Notes: generated from the sequence alone by a model not told the origin. DNA of 64,000 nt from Hedera helix (GCA_947179155.2 OX359286.1:39508664-39572663); one strand, 5' to 3'; positions 51,848 to 63,483 are shown, counted from the first letter of the stretch. Numbers and translations: made by a program.

Positions 51848-52572
51848 GGGTTAGCCCTTCTAGTGCGTAGAAGCTTCTTCTTGGCAAATTTGGGGACTTA
51901 GGCATTTGGAGAGGCAATGACTGAAAGATCCTCTGGAGGTGTGCGTATTTTGTTAATTTACAGAGTGTTTGGATAATAAGAATGATAGGATTTTCAGCAA
52001 TAGGTTGATGAGCTTTCCTAGCTTTGGGAAGGTTTCTTTTTATGATTGACATTGAGTGCCTTCCACAGACTACTAGTTTGAATCTACTTAGGGACCTAAG
52101 GAATGCCATCTTTTGAGGCTGTTGTAACTGTTTGTTTCAAATTTTCTCTTGAGTAAGCTGATTGTTTCAGCTTACTGGGGTCAAAAACATAAAATTGAAA
52201 ATAGCACACTAACAACAATCTGGCAAAATGCTGTATTTTTATTATTATTTCCAAATTGCTTATTTGAGGCAAAATAGCCTCTTTCCCAAAAAAAAATGAT
52301 AATAATACCAAAAGTACCCCTAAATGTTGATAATAGCATTTTTTATTTGAGAAAAAAAATTAATATTTAAGAATTCTTTCAGTATTATTTCAGCAATTGT
52401 GTTCAGTTAAAATAAAAACAGACCTCCGTGATTATTTCAGCAATCACTTGTAAGCAATTATAACTTCTGCATAAATTACATTTTCAGCAGTTATTTTCAG
52501 GTGAAGCAAATAAGACCTTCTTGGACAAGGACCCTTGTCCTCCTTAATGAAATTTTCTCATTTTATCTAAAA

Positions 52573-52945
52573 CAGTGTTTTAAAATCTCCACTTAGGTCC
52601 ACTTAATCCTTGCCTTAGCTGCCTAGGCGGTCCTTACCGCCTAGATTTGGCTAGGCCCCCGCCTAGACAGAATCATTGATTTGATAAATGCTTTAAAACT
52701 CTACAATACTTTAAATAAATTTACTTAGCCTTAAAAGATTTTTTTTGATAATTTCTCATGTAAAATTTTAAAAAATTACATCTATTGTATGATTTGTATA
52801 GTATAATAAGTACATACAACATAAAAATAAATAAATGAGAACGCCTAAGAAAACGTCTAGTCCATATAAGATAATGCCTAGGCACCGCCTATGTTCTAGG
52901 CGCCCCCTCCGCCGTATAGGTCTACCTAGTATTTTTAGAACACTG
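52573..52945. mobile_element. hAT-type MITE with perfect 8-bp target duplication
   Basis: The left end CAGTGTTTTAAAATCTCC and the right end, reverse complement CAGTGTTCTAAAAATAC, form the terminal inverted repeats. The flanks are ATCTAAAA at 52565-52572 and ATCTAAAA at 52946-52953, identical. The interior is rich in CTAGGCGG/CCGCCTAG palindromes and non-coding. CAGTG termini with 8-bp duplications are diagnostic of hAT elements. Confidence 0.92.
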
Positions 52946-53221
52946 ATCTAAAATATAATGGTAAGCGTTCCATTATATTTATATTTATGAATATCAAGAT
53001 AACATTTTAAATTAGCAGTTTGTGCAAAGGTCGTCCTAAAATTTTAAAATTTTAAAATTTTAATTCGAACTATGGTCAAAGTTTTGAAATATGGGTGTGT
53101 AAAATGTGATATGGCAATGAACATTCATTTTGGGATTTCAATTATTTACTGCATTAGAACAAGTCCTAGTCCCGTTAGGCAATGAATTGTATACAGTATG
53201 TTGGATGGTTCTACACTTACT

Positions 53222-53308
53222 GATGGGGTGGAAAATATCATTGAAGATTAGGATTTCTATATATTTATTAATGAAATGCTAATCTTCATTGACGTTTTCC
53301 ACCCCATC
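53222..53308. repeat. 87-base foldback hairpin flanked by 7-bp direct repeats
   Basis: Arms 53222-53257 and 53273-53308 pair over 36 bases with four mismatches around a 15-base AT loop. ACTTACT flanks both sides (53215-53221 and 53309-53315). It looks like a minimal foldback insertion; a miRNA-precursor-like transcript is also conceivable. Confidence 0.85.
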
Positions 53309-54015
53309 ACTTACTAAGGTTCCTCCTTGTTCTTTTTCCTTTATTTTTTTTAAGAAATACTTGATAAATTTTTCTAAATTTTTGAGCAATCAAGTAGCTT
53401 TTCATTGTGTATGTACTGCTGCGGAAGTATAGCCTTAAGTGAAACAAGATTTTGCCAAGATACTGTGCATTGAGTTAAGCACGTTTTCCAAAATATCATA
53501 CAAGGAACCCACGTAACTAACAGTAAAAAACATACACATTAGAGAGAGCAAATATAAACTAACAGTAAATTTTACAACACCAAGGCCTTTTCATATATAC
53601 ATATTACACATATGCTACCTACGTACTTGCATATCTGAAGAGATAATATATAAAAACATTGTAAATATACATATATACATGTATATAACGAGAGATAATA
53701 CATCAAAATAGTGATAGAAAGCCTCAGAAAACTCACTTAAACTCCACATATCATAAGCATACATTTATTAACAAAACAATAAATTTGACAGTGCAACAAG
53801 AAATTCAAAGCCATAATATGACCCTTCCAGCTATGAATCAGCTATTGAATCAAACACAATACACACATGGCACCTAATATCAAAACAAAATCGGGTCTTT
53901 TCGAACCAAACGGAGTGAATGAAGAGAGAATTAGGGTTCGTCATAAGATAAGAAAAAGGACTGAGCTTACTAGGGTTTTGAGGGGACCAACATTGAAGCT
54001 CGAACTGATCCTTAC

Positions 54016-54150
54016 CAAAGCTTTCTATTCCGCACTTTCTGGTGTTTGAATCGACAAGATAACTTATAGATAGAAAGATAGAGAGAGAGAGAGAAATGAG
54101 GCGTTGCAGAGAAAGATAAAGTAATGGGAGTAGTGCGAAATTTTCAACGA
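54016..54150 (-). promoter_or_regulatory. Probable non-coding first exon (5' UTR) of the dentin-like gene
   Basis: On the minus strand this is a CT-rich leader (run of TCTCTCTCTCTC at about 54,077-54,096) ending at a strong donor, GCTTTG then GTAAGG. No open frame with family resemblance is present on either strand. Assignment to the dentin-like gene is inference from position, strand and the matching acceptor before its ATG. The start point is approximate. Confidence 0.5.
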
Positions 54151-54689
54151 ACTGTGGGACGACCTTAGGTTCGGACCTAGGCGTGGCTCGAAGTAAGAAC
54201 CGGGTCGTTCAAGGCTGAGGTTCGGGTGGGAGGGTATTAATATATGAATTTTCTTAAAATGTGTCCTTAAGGGACATGTTAAGCGTGAAATTCAATGTAT
54301 AATATTATTTGTTTATATATTTGTACTGAATTCAATGCATAAAAAAATAATATACTAATGAATTTCATGTATTGAATTTGTTAGTTCCCAATGACACGAT
54401 AGTAATCTAGAAGGGGGGGTTGAATAGATTCTTTTAAAATTTCTTCTCTTTGAAATTATCTCACTTTATTAATTCTTAAACAGAAGTTTAACACAGCGGA
54501 ATATGATTTAGTTAATCTTTTCTTGAAATGTTAAATTAATAAATCAACAAACAATTATATGACAGATATAGCAAATGAAAGACACAAAGAGAGAGACTCT
54601 GGGTTTTAAGTGGTTCAGAGCACACAATACTCCTACTCCATTGTTCTGCTCTTTCAGCAGCAAATCCACTAAGAATACTTTTACAATAG

Positions 54690-54835
54690 CTGAATCACTA
54701 AGATTCCTTCAAGACCCGCAGTCTTGGAATTTTAGTTCACAAAGAACTTTACAAGTCTAACAGACTTGCTTACACTAGTTCACAAAGAACTCTCAAAGTC
54801 TAACAGACTTGCTTATACCAGTTCACAGAGAACTC
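54690..54835. repeat. Short tandem repeats within the Copia-type LTR
   Basis: The unit AGTTCACAAAGAACT followed by AAGTCTAACAGACTTGCTTA occurs in about three diverged tandem copies; each half is itself palindromic (AGTTC...GAACT, AAGTC...GACTT). Confidence 0.75.
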
Positions 54836-55527
54836 TTCTGGATTGATGTATATTTGGATGTGCTACTAAGTTGCTTATCAGCTTGAATGTTTGAAGGGCT
54901 TAGTAGCAATGCAGGTTTTCTTATCAGTTCAATCTTTTTCACTTCTTGCGTTTTTCTTTTTGTGCAGTGCTTCTTCTTTTCTTCTGCTGATCTTCGTATT
55001 TAAGAAGTAAGGGCTTCAGATTTCTTCCCGTTAGATCATCTGTTTGAACGTGTATTTCTTCCTGTTACCTCACAGAGGAGAGCTGCTGAATATTGTATTA
55101 ATAAAGCTCATTAAATCTCTGATGAGATATTTATTTTATCTGACCTGTTAGTCCATGCAAGGTTGTTTTCCTTTTTCCTCTATGATAGAAATGTCAGACG
55201 TAGGTTCCCACTAACTTTTATAGAGTCGTTTGGTCTTCCCAAACTATAGGTCTGATAGGACACAGTCTTCTGACTTTTCTGCCTTGAAAGTCTTCTTTCT
55301 GTTTTCATAGTGCGCTTGGGTCAGACTCCTGACTTTTCTGACTTGATCGATTTACAGAGGCTTCCTTTTTGGTTACTTTGATGAAGATTAAAATACTTGA
55401 ATAGAATGGCTCCTGATCTGAGAATCGTGATGTCTCTTGCCTTTTTGCTCAACGATCTTATATAATTAATTCTACGAATACCCTTGCTTACGTGATTGAT
55501 CTGTAAAGGATCATCTCTTACTGATCA

Positions 55528-55778
55528 TCGTAGAGTTTACTCAACTGTTAGAATGTTGATCGTAGAGTCCAATTTAAGGTCTTTCGGAAAGAACAGTCTG
55601 GTTGGTCGTAGAGTCTTCTAGACCACAATCGTAGAGTCCATTCTACGATTGGTTGTCTTGATCGTAGAGTCTTCGGAATCACAGTCGTAGAGTCCATTTT
55701 ACGATTGGTTGCCTTAATCGTAGAGTCTGTTCAAATCGTAGAGTTTCCTTGACACATCGTAGAGTTCTTTCTACGATT
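55528..55778. repeat. Array of nine TCGTAGAGT motifs within the Copia-type LTR
   Basis: TCGTAGAGT begins at 55528, 55560, 55606, 55629, 55662, 55685, 55718, 55736 and 55757. Copies 4-5 and 6-7 form a higher-order unit of 56 bases. Three copies are followed 15-16 bases on by CTACGATT/TTACGATT, so each could fold back on its motif. Confidence 0.9.
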
Positions 55779-55952
55779 TTATTACATCAACAGATCAACC
55801 TAACAGTTTTGATCTATCTAAGTCTTAGTACAACACACAAGACTTTTATACAATTAATAATAGATCAACCTAACAGCTTTGATCTTATCTAATACAGCCC
55901 TTGTACATTATTTCTAATCATCAAATTTAATCATTCAATGATCAACAGAATT

Positions 55953-56263
55953 CAGTACAAATATATAAAAAAAAAATATTTAATAGATTTCATCTATTAT
56001 TTTCTGCGCTTAATGTGTGCATTGAAGACACACATTAAGTGGACCCTTAATATATTTAGGGGACTGATATTTCAGCTGCAACAATTGACATTTCCACAGG
56101 TGTGGGCCCCGTTTTTTAATCAAAAACAATATTGAGATTACAATTCCAAATGTGCCCCTCTCACCTCCTGCATCTTACGTGTCTCTCTCCTATATTTTCT
56201 CCATAAAATCAATTTCACCGGTCCTCACATACATTCATCAAACTCTGTAAAAAAGTAAACAGC
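55953..56263. other. Spacer between two solo LTRs
   Basis: AT-rich DNA of 311 bases with one short inverted repeat (TTAATGTGTG and CACACATTAA around 56,010-56,040). No gene seen. Confidence 0.5.
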
Positions 56264-56268
56264 AAAGA

Positions 56269-59200
56269 TGTGACGACCCCAAATTCGGGTTCCATAACCT
56301 CGGGTTTGGTTCTCACTGTACAATACTGAATACCCATTAAATACATAATTTGCATTTAAACTTAGCGAAATAATACATAAATGTTACTTACAAAAATGTT
56401 ACAATCCCAATGTCTATCAACCATAGCATAAACTGTTTCTATCTTAAGGAATTACAAAAGATTTACCAACAGTAATTACATATTAAACAGATAATTAACA
56501 TGCATAAATTAAGCTCTGGCTTTTCCTTTTTTCTTGTCATTCTTGGAGCATTCGGGTCTAGCTGAAAATGGTTCATGATATAGCAAGTGTGAGCAACTAG
56601 TTTACTCAACAAGTTTAAGAATAATCATAGAGATTTAATATATCAAGAATGAATGGAAATAACATCAAGTGTTTCAACAATAGATATAACAATTGTGAAA
56701 TAAACAAGACTCAAATTTCATTGAACAAGAATATTTGAATCTTAAAATGTTGAGTGGTCACCAAGGACCCTGAACTAACGAGGGTATCATAGAGTTTCCT
56801 ATTACCCTTTTAGTAGTTTGGTTTTCAAAGGGATCAGCCTATTCAACCTGCTGTATATGTATTACATTTAGTCATCTGGCGCCAAAGTCGGTTTCCCGAC
56901 ATAAAATCCCCTTATTTAGCTTTGTTCAATTCTCAGACTTAATATAAGAATCTGCACCAAGCAATGTTTTGGACAAGCTTTTAAAAGTAATCAAGTTATT
57001 GAATTTATAAGCGCGATGTCTAGCTGAACAATTAACTTTAGACATTTTTAATACAGTTCATGAATCAAGAACTATTAAGCTTCAAATGCACTAAGTGCGA
57101 CTTTATAAACCATATATATGTGGAATAATTTTAAATAATTAAACCACTTCAAGCTTTGACAATAAAATACAAGTACAGAAACTTGTTCAACAATAATTGA
57201 GTAGGATTAGAGAACTTGCAACGTAAATTACAAGTCAAGGTGTAGAAAACTTGACTCGTGCGTCGTCTACGACTAACCAATTTAATTTAATAATCTTTGA
57301 ACGGACCTAACAATTAAATCAGTTTGATATTAAATTAGTATCATATACACATTAGTATGATGACCTTTATAACTTTTACGATCCACATAATTATCTAATT
57401 ATGGGTATATAAACACATAAGCGATATCATCACTATTTGATAATATTTCAAACATAAGAACCTGTATTAATATTTAATATAGTCCATACACTTATTTAAT
57501 ATTATTAACAACTTAATAATATTTTATTAGTCTTGTAGTATTATTAATCATTTAATAATACCGTATTAATATTTTTATATTATTAATCATTTAAAAAAAT
57601 ATTAACAGCTCTCTAATATTATTAACCATTTAATAATATTTTATTAACCTTACAATATTATTAATCATTTAATAATATTTATTCATCTTCTAATATTATT
57701 AATCATTTAATAATATTTTATTAATTATCTAATATTATTAATCGTTTAATAATATTTTATTTGTTATCTAATATTATTAATCATTTAATAATATTTTATT
57801 ACCTTATGAATATTATTAATCATTTAATAATATTTTAATATCTTATTAATATTATTAATCATTTAATAATATTTTATTCACTTTATAATATTATTATACA
57901 TTTAATAATATTTTAATGATTTTCTAATATTATTATATTAATAATAATATTTAATGATTTTAATTATATTATTAACTCTTTAATAATATTTAATCTCTTT
58001 TACATATTAATTCAATTATATTAAATTTTATAAATATATTTATTAAGTCCAAAAATAATAAAATACTTTTTGAAACATTTTTCATTTTCTGGCTCGAACC
58101 TGACCCAACCCGACCCGGCCAAATTCGGAGTTATATTTTTTTCAAATAGAATGTTTCACCGCTGCGGCAGTAGTGCAAAATTTTCCGTTTACAGTGTGTT
58201 CCACCGCTGCGGCAGTGACACTGATTTTTAAAACTCTAATTTTCTTAATTTGATCTCTTTGGTTCTAACATTGATAAAATGATATCTACACATCCAAATG
58301 ACACAAAATCAGTGTTGATGTATTCCTAACTTTTTTGTTTTACAATATTTCATGGTTCGATCGTCTTTTTTTGAAAACGTTATACACGAAATTTACGGAT
58401 CGAACCACTTAGAGTTTAAAAATAACATCATTTGCGGTAAAAGCCATAACTTATTTGTTAGTCCATATTTTTGTGAGATTCCAGTTGTGTTGGCTTTATA
58501 ACTCACTCAGAAAACTTTTTAGCCATATAACTCAAGTATTTAACTTGTACATTTCGAAATGACACCAAAACATAGCACGTAACTACTTAGGGTTTTATCG
58601 GTAAAGTGTGATATGAACATTTATACTAATTCCATGCTTTACACACATACAAAAACATGATATAAACACATCAAACTATGAATATACATATATTACATAG
58701 ATAAATACCTCTAGACCATCAAAACGAGTTTTGATCGGTTAAAAATAGATTTTAACCTTTCAAAATCGTTCTAGGCCATAAAAATGAAATAAGAAGAAGT
58801 CTAGAGCACTTTTAAACCTTTGAGATTTGTTTGCTCTCCTTCTCCTCCTACCAAAGTATGTTGTGTAGCTTGAGGACATTCACTAGGACATTCTCTAGCT
58901 TTTTCACACAACTCACAAGTGTATTATTTCTTTCTCTCTAGGAAATGCTCACACTTTCTCTCTTGTATTCTCTAGCAAATGAATTAACCAACATAAAACA
59001 AGTGTGGAGCATCCTATTTATAGCCATTTACTAATCTAGCATCAACTCTCATAATCCACCAATGTTGGTGAAATTAAGGCTAATTGGTGCTTACTATTGC
59101 ATGTATTGATTTGTGGAATGACAAGTGATTGACTAGGGTTGGTTTACCTACTATGACATGAAGCAATTTAGAAGCAACTAGAAAATCAAGCAATCCAAGT

Positions 59201-59759
59201 GGGACCCTAAAAAATCTCAGCAAAAATGGGATTTAAATCACCCATTTTTGATTTATTTTAACGCTTTAATTATATATATATACTCCTATATATATATATA
59301 TATTCATATATGTAACAATTTTGACCAATTTTGACTTCTTATTGGGCTCCATGTTGGACTCTATGATTAAATATATTGGGTTCCTCTATTTAATTTGGTT
59401 GGGCTTAATTTAAATAACACATTTGGCTAACATTAAATATTCTAGGTTACATTTAATTAAATTAAGCACTGAGTTTGTTTAATTAATTACATGGACTAGT
59501 AGTTAAATTAATTACATGGACTACTAGATAAATGTAATTGACCTAGTTTAACAACTCGTTTGAATTTAAAATATAATCCAATTAGATTTATTTTAGTTAA
59601 TTATACCCTCTTGCTTCATTGCTTTAAATAAATATACACATATACAAGTATATCTATTTAATTATCTAATGCACAATTAATTAGTACAAAAAATTTAATT
59701 CATTGCTAATTATATAATAATTATAATTACAATTTTTAATGAAATTCGTGGTCATTACA
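56269..59759 (-). mobile_element. Ty3/gypsy-type solo LTR (3.5 kb) with AAAGA target duplication
   Basis: The ends are TGTGACGACCCCAAATTCGG and GAAATTCGTGGTCATTACA (TG...CA). AAAGA precedes (56264-56268) and follows (59760-59764). No gag or pol sequence is present between, and the termini resemble those of the LTR at 60599-63488 whose coding orientation is minus, so minus is inferred here. A length of 3491 bp is long for an LTR and typical of large chromovirus-type gypsy families. It holds an AT-rich tandem array (57470-57970) and two copies of CCACCGCTGCGGCAGT or a near match (58157, 58202). Confidence 0.85.
57470..57970. repeat. AT-rich minisatellite inside the gypsy solo LTR
   Basis: About 13 diverged units of roughly 33-36 bases, each built from TATTATTAATCATTTAATAA followed by a short variable segment. 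Every unit is nearly self-complementary (TAATATTATTAA with TTTAATAATATT). Confidence 0.85.
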
Positions 59760-59764
59760 AAAGA

Positions 59765-60593
59765 TTTCCGGCAAGTCCACGTCCAACAAAGAGAACTTCA
59801 CCCCCACATGCATATGATGAAATCAATTTTTGGGTTCTTCAATTTCACTCTCAATTGGGCCAATTCCCAACTTCCAACAAGGTATTCACAAGACGCACCA
59901 AGGTGGTAAGAGACCATTCAGGACAAATAGAAGCATAATGTTCGAGGAAACTTGGAGACCAACTGACCGGAAAATGAGGGTATGTTTTCTTCTAATAAAT
60001 CAAGATGGGTCATCAAACCGGGCCGATCGGGAATGATTTTTTATTTATTTAAAATTAAATTTTTAATAGATTTATAAATTAAAATTTTAATAGATTTATA
60101 AATAAAAGTGTTCGGTATTATTTTTATTTATAAGTCGGGAATTATAACTATTAGTTATGGATATATTCGGTTAATAATAACTTATAAATTGAGTAAAATA
60201 TAAAAATTATTAAAATATTTTTTAATAAAAAAAATATTAGAAAAATAAAATAAGATATTTCTGTCATTTTGTAGTGATTGATTAACTTAAAAAAATGACT
60301 TATAAATTATTATTTTTAAACAATAATTATTTACTTATTTTTTTAATTTTTTAATTTTTTTTTAACTTATAAACAAAAAATATATATTTCCGTATATTTT
60401 TTTTAATTTAACTACTTAAAATTGAATTGATGAACTTATAAGTAGGTCTCGATCGTGGCCGAGTGTGTCTGTTTTATCTCTCTCGAATTCATTTTCACAA
60501 ACAGGAGTACTAGAAATCAAAACTTATATTCTGTACTAAAAATCAAGCTTACATATAGAAACGACAGTTAATTAATGCATCTTGACAAAGACC
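59765..60593. other. Spacer between gypsy LTRs with an exon-like stretch at its start
   Basis: The first 220 bases (59765-59985) have gene-like base composition and open frames on the plus strand that end at a GGTATG donor-like site, but I recognise no protein. The remainder (60030-60440) is extremely AT-rich. Possibly the remnant of a gene or of a host site broken by the solo LTR. Confidence 0.35.
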
Positions 60594-61166
60594 ACCAATG
60601 TGACGCCCCCAAATCTGGGCCCACACAGCCCATACTTGAGTCGTCAAAAGACTACAACAAAATTATTACAACAAAGCACAACGTACAACAATACAGTGTA
60701 TAATAATACACAACTAAGTCTTCAGTATTATTGCCACACTATTTTACAAAACGTGAAAACTATGATAACTATTCCTCGGACCCTCACTCCATTCCCCGGC
60801 TAGACCCTGTTATGTTTTCATCTCCTGTTGAAAAACAATGGAACAAAAGAAAGGGTGAGCTCAAATAGCCCAGTAAAGAATATCATGACTAAGATAATGA
60901 CGAATAAATTATCATTAGTCTTCAACAGTTGAGTTCTTGATAGAATACAATAGACTACAATGTTTATATCAAAAACTGCAGTTAAATTCTTAAACAACGT
61001 TCAGATCAATAATAGCAGCGGAATGAGTAATCTATTAGAAGAATAATGCAGACTATAATGTCCACTCGGTTCTCTTTTTAGGAAAAACATCATCAACTTT
61101 TATCATCTGAAATATCATTAGTCAAGATAATACAAATTCACAAATCCTGATCATAATCATGCAGAT

Positions 61167-61296
61167 CAACAGTTCATCTTTGCACTACGGGCCAAAGACA
61201 TTCAATATAACACCAACGGTCATGATTATACCAGATTCAGCCTTTGGTCATAATCATACCAAACAACAGTTCATCTTTGCACTACGGGCCAAAGAG
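61167..61296. repeat. Direct repeat with 97-base period in gypsy 3' LTR
   Basis: CAACAGTTCATCTTTGCACT followed by ACGGGCCAAAGA occurs at 61167 and 61264. Confidence 0.9.
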
Positions 61297-61794
61297 AACA
61301 TTCACCACGTGCCATAAAAGACACCGAACAGATGTATCGCCTTTAACCTATTATATCGCCTTTAACCTATCATCTGTTCAACAAATATATCACATCTGTG
61401 CCCCCGACCACAGATATTCACAACAGCTTGATTTTTGGATGATTAGAATGATATAAATGATGAACAGAAGAAATAGGATAACAATAAGTATCGGAAGTTT
61501 ACTTTGTACAGATTCAAATAATGTCCAAATTGTCAACATGATGTGGAGTGAAATTTAAAAATGATATTCAAGATCCACAGTTCAGAATAACGGTTACAAT
61601 TCAATAGAAAGGTTCACGTAAATAGGAAGGTTCAGTTGAAATAATGAAGTTCAACTATTATGGAACATATAATATTTTCAGGAATTATAGAAGCAATAGT
61701 TCCATAATAAATTTCGATTTAGGAGTATGAAAGAAAATAATATCCCTTACCGTAGCAGGTTTGATTAACAAAAGGTGAAGGAAATTAATACAAA

Positions 61795-62075
61795 GGGTTA
61801 TTCACCAACAGGCGGCAATCCGCTCCGTAAGGTTATTCCCACAATTTAATAGAATTTGAGTACAAAGAGTTATTCACCAAACAGGCGGCAATCCGCTCCG
61901 TAAGGTTATTCCCACAATTTAATAGAATTTGAGTACAAAGAGTTATTCACCAAACAGGCGGCAATCCGCTCCGTAAGGTTATTCTCAGAGATTAATAATG
62001 AATGAATACGAAAGGTTATTCACCAACAGGCGGCAATCCGCTCCGTAAGGTTATTCCCACAATTTAATACATGGA
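61795..62075. repeat. Tandem array of about four 73-82-base units in gypsy 3' LTR
   Basis: The core GGCGGCAATCCGCTCCGTAA begins at 61811, 61884, 61957 and 62039. The first three units are nearly identical over their full 73 bases; the fourth spacing is 82. Confidence 0.95.
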
Positions 62076-62487
62076 AATAAAAGGCACGTCTTATGAGTAA
62101 GGAAGAAACAATATTATTATCGAGAATCAAATAATGATAATCCCTTACCATAGTATGTTTGAATAATGGAAGATGAAAAAGATGGTATCCCTTACCTCAA
62201 CACGTGACTGGATATTGATTTAAATGAGGTTGATTAACTTGAACAGTACACGTATACTTATAGATCTTCACAAATACTCAAGATGACTTAAGCACACTTA
62301 GAGAGAACTTTCACAAGAAGTATTTAGAGAGAGAAAGAAAGAACAAGTAAGGAAGTTTATGAAAAATCCTTAAGTTAAGGCTTCTATTTATAGCCAAAAA
62401 TCTTATCATTCATTTAATCTAAACCATTCATTTAAAGATCATCTTTTTAATCTACACCATCCATTTCAAATATTATATTATCTTTAA

Positions 62488-62755
62488 TCTACACCATTCA
62501 TTTCATATCACCTAATAATCACCTAACTTTATATTATAAACAAATCAATTTAATTATTCTACAATAATTCACACTTTAATCTACACCATTCATTTCATAT
62601 CACCTAATAATCACCTAACTTTATATTATAAACAAATCAATTCAATTATTCAACAATAATTCACACTTTAATCTACACCATTCATTTCATATCACCTAAT
62701 AATCACCTAACTTTATATTATAAACAAATAACTTTATCAATTCAATTATTATGAC
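62488..62755. repeat. Tandem array of three 92-base units in gypsy 3' LTR
   Basis: TCTACACCATTCATTTCATA followed by TCACCTAATAATCACC begins at 62488, 62580 and 62672; units differ at only a few bases. Confidence 0.95.
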
Positions 62756-62859
62756 TAATTGTTATAAATACAGTATAGTTAGCTCTTAGATATCAAGTCA
62801 ATAAATTAATGAAATACAACTGTTTAAATAACATCATAATAGAGATAACAATAATGTAA

Positions 62860-63180
62860 AATAAAGCATACGTTACTGTGTAATGACAATTATTGATTCA
62901 ATAATGTGAATTACTGTGCATATGTTACTGTGACAACAATGATATAAAACACAGTGTAATGACAATTATTAAATCAATAATGCAAAATACTGTGTAACAA
63001 CAATTATTGAATTGATAATATAAAATATTATGCAGTGACAATTATCGATGAAATGATGCGTAACAGTTACGGTGTCAATTATCAGACCAATAATATGAGA
63101 CACTATGCAATACCGTGTGTTACTGTAGAGTACCGTGTGCTACAGAAAATACCATAAACTACCGTATGCTACTATTCTTT
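62860..63180. repeat. Irregular short repeats of TACTGTG/TACCGTGTG in gypsy 3' LTR
   Basis: Loosely spaced copies of TTACTGTG, TAATGACAATTATT and TACCGTGTG/TACCGTATG recur without a fixed period. Confidence 0.7.
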
Positions 63181-63483
63181 TATCACCGGTATTTTAACAA
63201 TTCCGTTGACTATTTTTATTTAAAAAGGTTACTTCTGTTGTTTTCTATATCCGACAAATATTCCGTTGTGGGGTCCACCAATAATTTATTATTTCGGCGC
63301 CGTCGTACGGCACGAATATTCCCCGACCAAACGAATATTCCCCGACAAAGCGAATATTGTCCGACAAAATAAAATTTGCACATAACATCCTTAACTTTCA
63401 ATTTTGTTAATTTAACCACTTACTGTTTCAAAAAAATATATATGAAGAAAAATTAAATTTTGTATTTCATAAAATTCGGGGTC

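Larger units (their letters stand above)
48384..54015 (-). other. Probable 5.6-kb 5'-UTR intron of the dentin-like gene
   Basis: No coding exon of any gene was found in this span. On the minus strand a good donor (TTG then GTAAGG) lies at 54015 and an acceptor (TTTTGTAG) ends at 48396, twelve bases before the ATG. The stretch carries a hAT MITE (52573-52945), a hairpin element (53222-53308), a 61-base tandem duplication (51726-51847) and a 22-base repeat (50461, 50483). A possible Stowaway left end near 51,330 has no clear partner. The splice is inferred, not proven. Confidence 0.5.
54379..55947 (-). mobile_element. Copia-type solo LTR with GAATT target duplication
   Basis: The element starts TGTTAGTTCCCAATG and ends ATGATCAACA (TG...CA), with GAATT at 54374-54378 and again at 55948-55952. 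On the minus strand it would begin TGTTGATCATTGAATG and end after CAACCCCCCCTTCTAGATT. I know this pattern from SIRE/Maximus-type Copia LTRs. There is no coding sequence and no second LTR, so it is a 1569-bp solo LTR. It contains the TCGTAGAGT array. Confidence 0.75.

Noticed and set aside
53867..54049. Plus-strand 60-codon frame near 54 kb
   Set aside because: It has no family resemblance, and the opposite strand has a more convincing leader exon with a donor site.
57470..57970. CRISPR-like repeat-spacer array
   Set aside because: The units are near-continuous AT-rich tandem repeats without conserved repeats and unique spacers, in a plant LTR.
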